From NCBI GenBank assembly GCA_902494875.1, contig CABUUO010000007.1, positions 1-64,000 of the forward strand: a stretch of DNA of 64,000 nt, written 5' to 3'. The notes below the pieces were generated by a model. The model saw only the letters and a program-made list of their open reading frames with translations, searched no databases and was not told where the DNA came from. Shown one piece after another: positions 52,795 to 61,875 of the stretch. The translations under genes and the position numbers were made by a program. Each line of letters begins with the position of its first letter. Position 1 is the first letter of the stretch. Source of the stretch: an uncultured Pseudomonadota bacterium (GTDB lineage: Bacteria > Pseudomonadota > Alphaproteobacteria > RF32 > CAG-239).

Positions 52795-53394
52795 TCACTC
52801 TGCATCCCGCAGATAATTGAATCCAATTTGTTCAAACCGAGGCTGTGCCCCGATTTTTTCACAAATTGTTGCAACTATGGCCTGCCAAGCGGCAAAATCC
52901 TGGACAAAGGCCGGATTGGCCTCTGCCGAGATAAGCAATTGCCCGTCTCCCGTTTCTGCGATACCGCAGGAAACATAGGTACCGGTTGCAGCAAACTGCT
53001 CGGCAGCTGCTTCTTGCCACAAGGCGCCGATTTCGCGAAGATCACCCTGAGCCTCGGCTTCAAAGCCGACTGTCGGAGTTCCTACCTCCGGCAAACCAAC
53101 GCTAAGCGTCGACTGCTTCAGGGCTACGCGCAACTTCTCAGCTAGCGTAAGAATCCCTTCGGGATTTCCTTGCAGCATAAAAGCTCCCACCGGCTCACCG
53201 CCTTTCGGGCACCCCCAGTCAGTGTGATAAACACACACAGCCGGAACCACCGTTACGGCTTCAGCCCCCAAAGATTGGAGAGCATTAGCAACAGCTTCAG
53301 CGGCATTCTCAGGAGTGGCTGTATTTCCCTCTCCCTGATAACCGCTTACAAGCCCGCAGTATACCATAGATGTTGCACTCAGTGTATTTGCCAT
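52795..53394 (-). CDS. unknown protein, paralogue family member 3
   Basis: A 199-residue soluble, Ala-rich acidic protein. EAVTVVPAVCVYH and the tail AAWQAIVATICEKIGAQPRF match the 49.7-kb protein; the tail also matches the 51.0-kb one. It is the first gene of the cluster on the minus strand, behind a 700-nt region without a gene. No Shine-Dalgarno site (GTAAGATT before ATG). It ends in a strong terminator. The function is unknown. Confidence 0.7.
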   Translation of the reverse strand: MANTLSATSMVYCGLVSGYQGEGNTATPENAAEAVANALQSLGAEAVTVVPAVCVYHTDWGCPKGGEPVGAFMLQGNPEGILTLAEKLRVALKQSTLSVGLPEVGTPTVGFEAEAQGDLREIGALWQEAAAEQFAATGTYVSCGIAETGDGQLLISAEANPAFVQDFAAWQAIVATICEKIGAQPRFEQIGFNYLRDAE

Positions 53395-54154
53395 AATCTT
53401 ACGATTTTGACGCTTACACGCTTTCAGTCAAAGCCTTACATTTTTGAAGATTTCAAATTTCGTTGACAGGGATTAATTTGTTTTGATAAGCCTCACATCC
53501 TTGATGTTCGGGGGGGCGGTTTGCAACTTGCCCGGTAGATAAAATCTACTATCTGTTAATTCAGATATCAAATTAATATGTTAACTTCCTTCGCTTTCAA
53601 AAACTTATCTCAATAACCTATTGCGCATAAGTTGTTTCCAAGTTATCAAAAAGGTGCCTAAAAGCCTTAGTGACAACCCTTCAACATTACTAAAATAAAA
53701 ACCCCGCAGTCATAAATGCAAAAACATTTAAGAAAGATAAGCCCGGGAGACAATCCTTTCGGAATATAAACTTGCTTTGTCAAAGGCAAGTTTGTAGTCC
53801 CCGAGGGGGTATATTATTTCAGTCACTATATTTTAAATGTTCAAACTCTATATAAAATAAAATCCGAACCAAACATAATAACCTATCATAATATCAACTA
53901 CGATTACAAATATAGCATAATTCCATAACCCCGTCTAGACAAATTTTTTACATTTATCTTCAATCGGGCCATTGACCAATCGCCAAAAATATGCTATTTT
54001 ACCAGCACATTCGGCGATATGCAGACTTTTCAAAAGCTTGCACATCGCTTTTTTTAGACACAAAAAAATCTTATTTCCACCATCGTAAAATATTGTTGAA
54101 TCCAACGCCCGATTGTTTTATAAAAAACAAATATGCTTAACCGGAATAAAAAAG
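53395..54154 (-). other. long non-coding leader or divergent control region
   Basis: About 760 nt without a credible ORF, between the cluster and rnd. Visible structure: a hairpin AAACTTGC/GCAAGTTT within 53770-53800, flanked by CCCGGG and CCCCGAGGGG strings (to about 53818), a run of seven G at 53511-53517, and an A/T-rich part at 53820-53960. A minus-strand TTGTCT-17-TATGCT promoter is possible near 53935. The compact hairpin block at 53741-53818 could be a structured RNA. I do not recognise it as a known riboswitch, 6S, SRP or tmRNA. Confidence 0.4.
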
Positions 54155-55360
54155 ATGATACACTTAATTGAAACCACCGACGATCTGAAAGAATTCTGCC
54201 ACCACCTTAAAACCCAAAAATTCATCACCGTCGACTTGGAGTTTCTGCGCGAAAAGACCTATTATGCCGAACTCTGTCTGATTCAGGTCGGAACCCCGGA
54301 GCAGGCTGCCATCATTGATCCGATGTCAAAAAAGCTCATAATGGATTGCTTCTTTGACATTCTGCAAGACCCTGCCATCGTTAAAGTTTTTCATTCAGGG
54401 CGCCAAGATATTGAAATCTTGTATTTTTTAACCGGGAAAACACCGTTTCCCATTTTTGACACTCAAATTGCGGCTCAGGTCTGTGGTTATGGAGAATCAC
54501 CCAGCTATGAAAGTCTGGTCAACAGTATTCTCAAGCTTGAGCTGGACAAATCCTGCCGTTTTACCAACTGGAGTAACCGACCGCTAAACCCCAAACAGCT
54601 TGAATATGCCCTGAGCGACGTAACGCATCTGGTTCATATTTACGAATATTTCAAGCAAGAACTCCAAAAATCCGGACGCGAAAGCTGGTTTCAGGATGAA
54701 ATTGACACGCTCTGCGATCCCCAAACCTACTATGTCAATCCCGAAGATGCCTGGCAGAAGATAAAACACCGCTCGCATAACGCCCGTTTTCTGACCGTTC
54801 TTCGCGAGCTGGCTGCCTGGCGTGAAAAACGCGCTCAGCTTAAAAACACCCCGCGTCAATCCATCATCAAAGACGACTGCCTGTTGAACATCGCCGCCAG
54901 CTGTCCCCAGACCCCCGAAGAACTGGCCCAGATCCGCAATATCCGCAAAGATGTTGTCAACGGCAAACTTGCTGGAGAAATTTTGGATGTTCTCTCTTTC
55001 TGTCGCGGCATTGCACCGGAAAACTATGTCACGCCGCCTAAAGAAAAGAACCTTTCTCACAGCTGCTCGGCGCTCTACGAGCTCCTGAAATTGCTGCTTA
55101 AAATAAGAAGTCAGGAAGAAGGTGTCGTGGCCAAACTCATTGCCGATGATGATGAGTTGAAAATGCTTGCCTCGTTCAAAGACAAAAACAATCCGATTTT
55201 AAAAGGCTGGCGCTATGACATCTTCGGCCGCATGGCCGTGGAACTGCGCAGCGGCCGGCTCAGCATCAGTTTTGACCCCGAGAAAAAAAGTATCTGTCTA
55301 AAAGAAACAGCCCCGGAAATGGACGGGACTGTTGTAACTGCGGATGCTAAATCAGATTAA
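54155..55360 (+). CDS. rnd: ribonuclease D
   Basis: A 401-residue 3'-5' exoribonuclease. The DEDD acids are in TVDLEFLRE (near 28), VFHSGRQDIE, and YALSDVTHL (DEDDy Tyr/Asp), followed by an HRDC region (LRELAAWREKRAQ, QIRNIRKDVVNG). It trims tRNA precursors. The ATG at 54155 fits the family start MIHLIET-like; the longer frame adds 14 residues. Confidence 0.92.
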   Translation: MIHLIETTDDLKEFCHHLKTQKFITVDLEFLREKTYYAELCLIQVGTPEQAAIIDPMSKKLIMDCFFDILQDPAIVKVFHSGRQDIEILYFLTGKTPFPIFDTQIAAQVCGYGESPSYESLVNSILKLELDKSCRFTNWSNRPLNPKQLEYALSDVTHLVHIYEYFKQELQKSGRESWFQDEIDTLCDPQTYYVNPEDAWQKIKHRSHNARFLTVLRELAAWREKRAQLKNTPRQSIIKDDCLLNIAASCPQTPEELAQIRNIRKDVVNGKLAGEILDVLSFCRGIAPENYVTPPKEKNLSHSCSALYELLKLLLKIRSQEEGVVAKLIADDDELKMLASFKDKNNPILKGWRYDIFGRMAVELRSGRLSISFDPEKKSICLKETAPEMDGTVVTADAKSD

Positions 55361-55378
55361 TGTAATAACGCTTCTTGT

Positions 55379-55675
55379 TCAGCGGATTCCGTAATGATTG
55401 TTATAAACGGAGTCCAGAAAATTCAGCATCTTGATAACCTTGTCGCTCTTAATTGAATAAAAAATCGTCTGGGCTTCCCGGCGCGTTTTGACAATATTCT
55501 CGCTGCGGAGAATAGCAAGGTGCTGAGAAAGCGCCGATTGGCTCAGTCCCACGATTTTTTCCATTTCACCCACGTTCAGTTCTCTTCCCTGCAGATGGAA
55601 CAAAATCTCCAGTCGTTTGGGATTTCCAAGGGCTTTCAACAATCTTGACCCTTCAGCAATTGCAAAGTTTTTCAT
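55379..55675 (-). CDS. ArsR-family repressor without metal-binding cysteines
   Basis: A 98-residue winged-helix protein with recognition helix SQSALSQHLAILRSE. It has no Cys, so it cannot use the thiol or metal sites known in SqrR/BigR or CadC. The ligand and target are unknown. It is convergent with rnd and divergent from xseB. Confidence 0.85.
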   Translation of the reverse strand: MKNFAIAEGSRLLKALGNPKRLEILFHLQGRELNVGEMEKIVGLSQSALSQHLAILRSENIVKTRREAQTIFYSIKSDKVIKMLNFLDSVYNNHYGIR

Positions 55676-55847
55676 TTAGACCTCCATACATTATTACATT
55701 AATAATTTAGCATATTTTCAAATACGCGGATAGTTATATTAAAACAAATTGCCATATATATTTATATACATAATACCTAAGTTCTACTTTTAAATTGCCT
55801 TTAGCCGGAATATATAATAAAATGTTTTAGAATTTAAAGGAGAAGCC

Positions 55848-56093
55848 ATGTCCGAAAATGAAATAAATGATTTAAATTTTGAAGAGGCCATTGCCCAGCT
55901 GGAAGCCATCGTCCGCGAACTGGAAAGCGGCCGCATCAAACTTGACGACGCCGTTCTGGCGTATGAAAAAGCTGTTGCACTAAAAAAACTATGCGAAAAC
56001 AAACTTAAAGACGCACAGTTAAAAATTGAAAAAATCGAAATTGCCCCCAACGGCGATCTAACCTCCGCCCCTCTGGACCATGTGGAAGAATAA
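55848..56093 (+). CDS. xseB: exodeoxyribonuclease VII small subunit
   Basis: An 81-residue helical protein with NFEEAIAQLEAIVRELESG and LDDAVLAYEKAVALKKLCE, the XseB pattern. It assembles on XseA, which is not in the window. Its stop overlaps the ispA start by one base. Confidence 0.93.
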   Translation: MSENEINDLNFEEAIAQLEAIVRELESGRIKLDDAVLAYEKAVALKKLCENKLKDAQLKIEKIEIAPNGDLTSAPLDHVEE

Positions 56094-56995
56094 TGACTGA
56101 CATTCAAAACCGCCTTAAAGAATTTTCTCTTCGTTTCAACGATTATATAGAACAATTTTTTCCTCTGCCCGACGGCGCCGAAAAACGCGTTGTGGAAGCG
56201 ATGAAATACTCCGTCATGAACGGCGGCAAACGCTTGCGGCCGTTTCTGGTCTGTGAAACGGCCAAACTCTTTGACATTCCGCTGTTTCCCGCCGCAGTCC
56301 AAACCGGTGCCGCGCTGGAAATGCTCCATTCCTACTCACTCATTCACGACGATCTGCCCGCCATGGACAATGACGACCTGCGCCGCGGTAAACCAACCTG
56401 CCATAAACAGTTTGACGAAGCAACAGCCATTTTAGCCGGCGACGGACTCCTGACTCAAAGTTTTGAACTATTAAGCCACAAGGCCGTATCGGCCGACGCC
56501 GGTGTCCGCTGCGAGCTGATCAACCTGCTGGCCAACGCGGCCGGCGCTTATAACGGAATGATTGCCGGGCAAATGCTTGACCTTTATGCGGAAAACGCGC
56601 CGCAGGATACGGACGGCGAACGCCTGATAAAACGTATTGAAGAAATGAAAACCGGCCGTTTAATTCGCTATGCCTGTGAAGCCGGAGCCATTTTGGGTCG
56701 TGCGTCGATGGAAGAACGGCTCGCCGTTATCAGTTATGCACGCAAAATCGGCGTTGCTTTCCAAATTGCCGATGATATTCTTGACGTCGAAGGTTCTCAG
56801 GAACTTATGGGAAAAACGCTGAACAAAGACGCCGCACAGGGCAAAGCCACCTTTGTCAGTCTGTACGGATTGGAAAAAGCCCGCCAAATGGCCAAAGAAC
56901 TGATTGAAGAAGCCAAAGCTTCACTCGGCATATTCTCCATGCGGGCGCAAACTCTCAAAGATCTGGCAGACTTCATCATTGAGCGCCGCTCATAA
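56093..56995 (+). CDS. ispA: farnesyl/geranyl diphosphate synthase
   Basis: A 300-residue trans-prenyltransferase. GGKRLRPFL binds the diphosphate. The first Asp-rich motif is LIHDDLPAMDNDDLRRG (DDxxxxD bacterial type), and the second is FQIADDILD. It makes the precursor of undecaprenyl phosphate and quinones. xseB-ispA is the standard order; dxs does not follow here. Confidence 0.95.
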   Translation: MTDIQNRLKEFSLRFNDYIEQFFPLPDGAEKRVVEAMKYSVMNGGKRLRPFLVCETAKLFDIPLFPAAVQTGAALEMLHSYSLIHDDLPAMDNDDLRRGKPTCHKQFDEATAILAGDGLLTQSFELLSHKAVSADAGVRCELINLLANAAGAYNGMIAGQMLDLYAENAPQDTDGERLIKRIEEMKTGRLIRYACEAGAILGRASMEERLAVISYARKIGVAFQIADDILDVEGSQELMGKTLNKDAAQGKATFVSLYGLEKARQMAKELIEEAKASLGIFSMRAQTLKDLADFIIERRS

Positions 56996-57020
56996 TTACT
57001 TTGCTGCCAAAAACGCAAAA

Positions 57021-57047
57021 AAAAGGGGGTGACAAACACCCCCTTTT
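57021..57047. terminator. bidirectional terminator ispA / DsbA-like
   Basis: Perfect 11-bp arms AAAAGGGGGTG/CACCCCCTTTT with loop ACAAA, between convergent genes. Confidence 0.9.
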
Positions 57048-57068
57048 CTCAAAACCTGATACAGGCTC

Positions 57069-57794
57069 TTATTTTTTGGCGGCATCAATTTCAGATTGGA
57101 TAACGTTTTCATCCAAAGTCTGAACCATTTTGCCGTTGATAATCAGAGCCGGAACACCGTTAACCTGAATTCTGCTGGCCAAATCAGAAGTGTCTTTCAT
57201 AATCTGGTTGACTCTCTCAGAATTCATATCGGCTTTCATTTGTTCCAGATCAATGCCGTTCTTGACAGCCAACTCATCAACTTTTGCTTCCGTCAGCAAA
57301 CCGTTGTTGGTCATCATGGCATTCCAGAAACCGGCATATTTGCCCTGCAGATTGGCAGCCAGGGCAGCCTTCGCGGCATAGTTGGAAACCGGAGCAACAA
57401 AAGCCAGTTCTTTCAAAACGACTTTAACATCCGGATTTTTGGCAATGATATTCTGCATCGTGGGGTGCAGTCTGTGGCAGTAGCCGCAGGAGAAGTCAAA
57501 AAATTCGACTACCGTAATGGCTCCGTCTTTATTGCCGACAACCGGAGAGTCCGGATTATTGACAATGGCGTCCATATTGTCGTCAATCAGTTTCTGAGCT
57601 TCGGCCAGAGCGTTTTCTCTCATTTTCTGCTCATAGTTCTGCATGGCGTTAATAATGATTTCCGGATTGTTGTTAAGGGTCTCAGCCACATCAACCGGCT
57701 TGTTCTTATTGCAGCACAGGATGCACATTACCAAAGCGGCAATGGCAACAACCAGAGCAACAACGGAAACAACTAAAGAATTGATTTTATTCAT
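57069..57794 (-). CDS. DsbA-family thiol-disulfide oxidoreductase (Com1-like)
   Basis: A 241-residue protein with an N-terminal signal anchor followed by a CC pair and a helical stretch. The thioredoxin domain starts at VVGNKDGAITVVEFFDFSC; the active site is CGYC, and the cis-Pro lies in QVNGVPALIING. It is like the Com1/27-kDa outer membrane proteins of alphaproteobacteria. It probably oxidises or isomerises disulfides in the periplasm, which fits the Cys-rich secreted proteins of this window. Confidence 0.9.
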   Translation of the reverse strand: MNKINSLVVSVVALVVAIAALVMCILCCNKNKPVDVAETLNNNPEIIINAMQNYEQKMRENALAEAQKLIDDNMDAIVNNPDSPVVGNKDGAITVVEFFDFSCGYCHRLHPTMQNIIAKNPDVKVVLKELAFVAPVSNYAAKAALAANLQGKYAGFWNAMMTNNGLLTEAKVDELAVKNGIDLEQMKADMNSERVNQIMKDTSDLASRIQVNGVPALIINGKMVQTLDENVIQSEIDAAKK

Positions 57795-57970
57795 TGTATG
57801 GTATTCCTTAAGGTTTAATTACAAATTACGAATATTAATTTAGCTAATATATATCATATTTACAAGAGCAATTTAGAACGAAATGTTTAAAATAAGTTTA
57901 CTTATAAAGCTTTTTTTTATAATTAAGAACTATAATAAATCAAATAAACATCTTTCGATAAGGACAAAAA

Positions 57971-58630
57971 ATGTTTCATGTTAAGTTTTCTTTGTTTTCC
58001 CAGACCAAATCATTGGAAAACAAAATAGATTTATTCCATGACAAAATCATTGACGTGGCTATGACGTTTAAGAAGGCGGTCCGTGTTTTTCTGGCGGAAA
58101 AGCGCAGCGAAGAATATCGCAAGCTAAGCAAACAGATTAAACAGATTGAACATGACGCCGACGGTCTGCGCCGCGATATCGAAAGCAAACTCTACGCCCA
58201 GAACCTCATCCCCGACCTGCGCGCCGATGTTCTGGAGCTGGTTGAAAATCTTGATAAAATCATCAATCGCTTTGACGAGGTTTCTTATAAATTTTACATT
58301 GAGCGCCCCGACTTTCCGCCCGAATATCATATGCGCATGACCGAACTCTGCGAACAGGTTGCCGACTGTGCCGAAAACATGGCCATCGCCTCCCGTGCCT
58401 TTTTCCGCGATTTCAGTACCGTCCGCGATTATTCGCAGAAAGTCTACTTCATTGAGCACGAAACCGACCTCACCTCCGGCCGGATGAAAGAAGCCATTTT
58501 TGATTCGGACATGCCGCTGGCCAACAAAATTCATCTCTGCAACATCATCAGCGAAGTTGCAGACATTGCAGACATTGCCGAAGACTGCATTGACGAACTG
58601 CTTATATTCACAATTAAAAGAGACATTTAA
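57971..58630 (+). CDS. DUF47/PhoU-like Pit accessory protein
   Basis: A 219-residue all-helical protein of the PhoU-like DUF47 family (KQIEHDADGLRRDIESKLY, VELVENLDKIINRFDE-type and ADIAEDCIDELLI segments). It is usually encoded just upstream of a Pit phosphate transporter and modulates it. The stop overlaps the pit start (TAATG). Confidence 0.92.
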   Translation: MFHVKFSLFSQTKSLENKIDLFHDKIIDVAMTFKKAVRVFLAEKRSEEYRKLSKQIKQIEHDADGLRRDIESKLYAQNLIPDLRADVLELVENLDKIINRFDEVSYKFYIERPDFPPEYHMRMTELCEQVADCAENMAIASRAFFRDFSTVRDYSQKVYFIEHETDLTSGRMKEAIFDSDMPLANKIHLCNIISEVADIADIAEDCIDELLIFTIKRDI

Positions 58631-59679
58631 TGGACTTAAGCTATTTCATATTTCTAAGCAGCGGTTTGTTTTTGGGCTGGTCGCTCGGAGCCAATGACGC
58701 GGCCAACATTTTCGGCACCGCGGTCGGCACCAAAATGGTCAAGTTTCGTACCGCTGCAACTATCGCTTCGGTGTTCATCATTCTCGGCGCGGTTTTTGCC
58801 GGCGGCGGAACCAGCAAAACGTTGGATGAACTCGGCAGTGTCAATACCCTGCCCGGCGCGTTTATGGTTGCCTTGTCGGCCGCGCTTGCCGTTTACTGGA
58901 TGGTCAACAGTTCTCTCCCCGTGTCCACCACGCAGGCCATTGTCGGCAGCATTGTCGGCTGGAACTTCTACAGCGGTTATGAAACCGACTATGCCATTTT
59001 GAGCAAAATCGTCAGCACCTGGGTTATCTGTCCGATTCTCTCGGGCGGAATTGCGATTGCGCTCTATTATCTGGTTCGCCTGATTATCAAACATTCCAAA
59101 ATGCATCTGATCCGGCAGGATTTATATACCCGCATCGGCCTGATATTGGTCGGAGCTTTCGGCGCCTATGCCCTCGGCGCCAACAACATTGCCAACGTCA
59201 TGGGCGTATTTGTCGATTCTAGCCCTTTTGCACCGCTCAACGTCGGCCGTTTTGTCCTGAGCGGCTCCCAGATTTTGTTCCTGCTCGGCGGCATTGCCAT
59301 CAGCGTGGGCGTATTCACCTATTCGCACAAAATCATCCGCACCATCGGCAGCGGCGTAATGTCCATGTCACCGATGATTGCCTGGATTGTTGTGGTTTCC
59401 CAGTCTTTGGTTTTGTTTATATTTGCCTCGCAGGGTTTGCAAAATCTATTGTCTTCCAACGGACTGCCAGCACTGCCGCTGGTTCCGGTTTCCAGTTCGC
59501 AGGCGGTTATCGGCGCCGTAATGGGCATCGGCATAGCAAAAGGCGGACGCGGCATTCGCTGGTCCATTTTGTGCCGCATTGCCCTTGGCTGGATAACCAC
59601 CCCGGCCATCTCCGCCCTGATTTGTTTTATCTCACTGTTTTTTCTTGAAAACGTGTTTAACCTGACTGTTTATCAGTAG
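58630..59679 (+). CDS. pit: PiT-family inorganic phosphate transporter
   Basis: A 349-residue transporter with about ten helices. The duplicated PiT signature is seen as GANDAANIFGTAVGTKM near the start and GANNIANVMG in the second half, with PVSTTQAIVGSIVGW and PVSSSQAVIGAVMG. It imports phosphate with protons or sodium. It is coupled to the DUF47 gene. Confidence 0.94.
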   Translation: MDLSYFIFLSSGLFLGWSLGANDAANIFGTAVGTKMVKFRTAATIASVFIILGAVFAGGGTSKTLDELGSVNTLPGAFMVALSAALAVYWMVNSSLPVSTTQAIVGSIVGWNFYSGYETDYAILSKIVSTWVICPILSGGIAIALYYLVRLIIKHSKMHLIRQDLYTRIGLILVGAFGAYALGANNIANVMGVFVDSSPFAPLNVGRFVLSGSQILFLLGGIAISVGVFTYSHKIIRTIGSGVMSMSPMIAWIVVVSQSLVLFIFASQGLQNLLSSNGLPALPLVPVSSSQAVIGAVMGIGIAKGGRGIRWSILCRIALGWITTPAISALICFISLFFLENVFNLTVYQ

Positions 59680-59941
59680 CCTTCGCGTTTGCGGACACTG
59701 CCCGGTCATGTTAAGTGCGACGAAACACCCGACTGCTTAATACTGTCATGCTGAGCCTGCCGAAGCATCCCAGCCAATTAATAAGGCTGAGATCCTTCAC
59801 TCCGTTCAGGATGACATTTTATCTTCAACAGGCTCAGGATGACCCAGCGTCGGCGCGCGGCATATATTAATGTGCCGACAACGGAGGCCTATCAACCTGT
59901 TTGCCGATGGGATCAAACGCCCTCGCGTTTGTGCTGCCCGG
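59679..59941. repeat. palindromic intergenic repeat with flanking direct repeats
   Basis: Inverted arms at 59745-59759 and 59829-59843 (14 of 15 match) surround an inner part with GAGATCCTTCACTCCGTTCAGGATGACA-type strings. This belongs to the widespread class of CTGAGC/GGATCCTTC/AGGATGAC intergenic repeats. A degenerate direct repeat (CGCGTTTG followed by CTGCCCGG) frames the whole block at 59679-59705 and 59919-59941. No gene lies here. Confidence 0.75.
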
Positions 59942-59942
59942 C

Positions 59943-60722
59943 TTAAAAACCGAGATCCAGATTATTCCAGCCTTTTTTCTCCGCTTTGGGCGCGTCTTCT
60001 TTTTTGCTGTCATCGACCCAGCTGCGGATTGGCTTTGCCCTTTTGCTGACCAGCTCTCTCTGCTCGGCCGTCTGCGGCACGCCGACCGGCAGCAGCTGAT
60101 CCAAAAGCGCCGGAGAAATAAAGTCCACCTTATTTTTTTCCATCGTACTGACAATCGTGTCCAGAACATTTGCCGCCGGCTTGGCGTTAAACACTTTCAC
60201 CAATCCCGGATAATATATGGTAAATGAATGGCATGGTGCCGAAAGCAGTATATCGGTAGCATCTATGCCTTTGACAAATCTTAAAATAACTTTCGGCCGG
60301 ATAACACATTCCTCGCGCACATTAAACAGAACATTCTTGCTGTCCATAAGCAAATCATGGAGAATAAGTTCGCGGACCTCGTCTTTAATTACGCCGCAAA
60401 AGCCGGTAACGGCCATGCCGTCCAGCGTATAACCGTCATATTCGGCCGGTCGCGGCGCCACCGTATAACAAAAGACTTTTTCGGCATTTTCCAGATTATT
60501 CAGCGCAATGGGACCGATGGCTTCTTTAATTTCGGGAAGTATTTCGGGAGCAGCGGGAGCAGTGTTTTCTTCGGGAGTTTTTTCCCCGCCGCGACGCCAT
60601 GCGTCTTCGTCCTGCTGAAAGGATGTCACCCCCTCGTTGGCAAAGATATCGTCATCGGCCCTGGCTGCCGGCAGCAGCTGCAGCATCAACAATCCCAGTA
60701 TCAAAAACCTTTTCACAATCAT
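59943..60722 (-). CDS. secreted protein of unknown function
   Basis: A 259-residue protein with a signal peptide (cleavage after ARA, residue 22). A low-complexity acidic/Pro-rich linker precedes a domain of about 140 residues with four cysteines (VFCYTV, TGFCGVI, REECVI, APCHSF). The tail is Lys-rich. GGAG lies 9 nt before the chosen ATG; an upstream TTG is less likely. The Cys pairs suggest disulfides. I do not recognise a family. Confidence 0.65.
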   Translation of the reverse strand: MIVKRFLILGLLMLQLLPAARADDDIFANEGVTSFQQDEDAWRRGGEKTPEENTAPAAPEILPEIKEAIGPIALNNLENAEKVFCYTVAPRPAEYDGYTLDGMAVTGFCGVIKDEVRELILHDLLMDSKNVLFNVREECVIRPKVILRFVKGIDATDILLSAPCHSFTIYYPGLVKVFNAKPAANVLDTIVSTMEKNKVDFISPALLDQLLPVGVPQTAEQRELVSKRAKPIRSWVDDSKKEDAPKAEKKGWNNLDLGF

Positions 60723-61049
60723 AGCTTTCAACTCCCAAGTCTTTAGCCTAATATATTATCATTATCAGACATTACCAATGAAAAAAATATTAATCCTGAA
60801 AAATTTTCTATAACTAAGTATGTAAAACAGGAATTTCAATATGTTTAATTTTGCTTTTAGCGGCAATTTTAACGATTAATTATCGATTTTGCCTTAAAAT
60901 ATTTGCAAAGAAAAACACACCGGAATCCCATGTCCGCAAATTGTTTCAGAAATATGAAATTTCCTGTTTTTGTCTTACAAAACCTATGAATTTCAAAAAT
61001 ATTATGCTAGCATGGAAAATAGGATAAACTCTTTTTTTGAGGACGAATT
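60723..61049. other. AT-rich intergenic region
   Basis: 327 nt between two divergent genes, with promoters expected for both. I see no RNA gene. A -35/-10-like pair with a 19-bp spacer lies near 60975-61005 but is weak. A 12-codon ORF at about 60840 has AGGAA upstream and is too short to support. Confidence 0.4.
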
Positions 61050-61856
61050 ATGTATATTTGGGTAATATTGGCGACATTTATGGTCACGCTCTATGCCTTC
61101 AACCTGTCCCCGCGCACTGATATGCGGCGTCTGGAGGTTGAGCCCGTGGCCGAAGCCATCGTATCCAAACTGGTCATCAAACAGCAGGCGGCAGGCCGTT
61201 ACATCCGTTCGCAAACACCGCCCTATGCCAAGTTTTACAATGAAGACGGATCCTCCACCGCCGCAGACAACCTGCTTTATACCTCAGGCATTATCGGTGA
61301 TGAAATCAAGAGCTTTTTGCCCTACGGATTTAAAAACGACGATAAGCTTCAGGCCGAAATTTACTGTACCGATCCTGAAACCGAGAGCACCATTGCCGAT
61401 TGTACCGTCAAAGAAAACAAACGCTACATGGTAACTTATACCAAAATTCCCCAGCGCTGGCTGAATGTTGTCACCGGCCTGCCCAACAATGACTTTATAA
61501 ATGCCATGAAAACCATCATCGGCAACGAAAAAAGCTTTGGCTTTGCGGGCTGTTATGAAAAAGATATTGACTCCAGCGGCGTCAGCTCCTGCAAAACCTG
61601 GGCGGTACGCAGTAAGGAAGGTTTTGAAAGCACTTATTGGAAAGACGGTGAAAAAATAACAAAAGTCAACAAAATTATTCCGCCGGTCATCGCCAAAACG
61701 GGCGGTTTTTCTGAAATGTGCGGAGAAAACAACAAAAACGGCGGCCTGTGCCTGATGTATTTGTACGAATATGCCAACAACTACTATGGCCAGACTTTCG
61801 GTGACGAAATCAAACAAAACGAAACAACGCCGCAAGCGGAAACAGGAACAGAATAG
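61050..61856 (+). CDS. membrane-anchored pilus-associated protein (candidate)
   Basis: A 268-residue protein with one N-terminal helix (YIWVILATFMVTLYAFNL) and a periplasmic body with five cysteines. The tail is Gln/Thr/Glu-rich. GAGGACG lies before the ATG. It is followed 19 nt later by a shufflon-type pilin gene, so a role as minor pilin or assembly partner is likely. It has no clear prepilin cleavage site of its own. No family is recognised. Confidence 0.6.
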   Translation: MYIWVILATFMVTLYAFNLSPRTDMRRLEVEPVAEAIVSKLVIKQQAAGRYIRSQTPPYAKFYNEDGSSTAADNLLYTSGIIGDEIKSFLPYGFKNDDKLQAEIYCTDPETESTIADCTVKENKRYMVTYTKIPQRWLNVVTGLPNNDFINAMKTIIGNEKSFGFAGCYEKDIDSSGVSSCKTWAVRSKEGFESTYWKDGEKITKVNKIIPPVIAKTGGFSEMCGENNKNGGLCLMYLYEYANNYYGQTFGDEIKQNETTPQAETGTE

Positions 61857-61875
61857 CGGTTTGAGGAGAACGGTC

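Noticed and set aside
49740..53394. Integron gene-cassette array
   Set aside because: Genes are in one direction with hairpins between them, but the hairpins are ordinary terminators with T-runs. I see no attC core sites or integrase, and each unit seems to have its own promoter.
53741..53818. 6S, SRP, tmRNA or known riboswitch
   Set aside because: The conserved cores of these RNAs, for example the SRP GGAAGGAAGCAGCC loop region, are absent. Only an unassigned hairpin remains.
60840..60880. 12-codon ORF in the intergenic region
   Set aside because: It is too short to separate from chance despite an AGGAA upstream.
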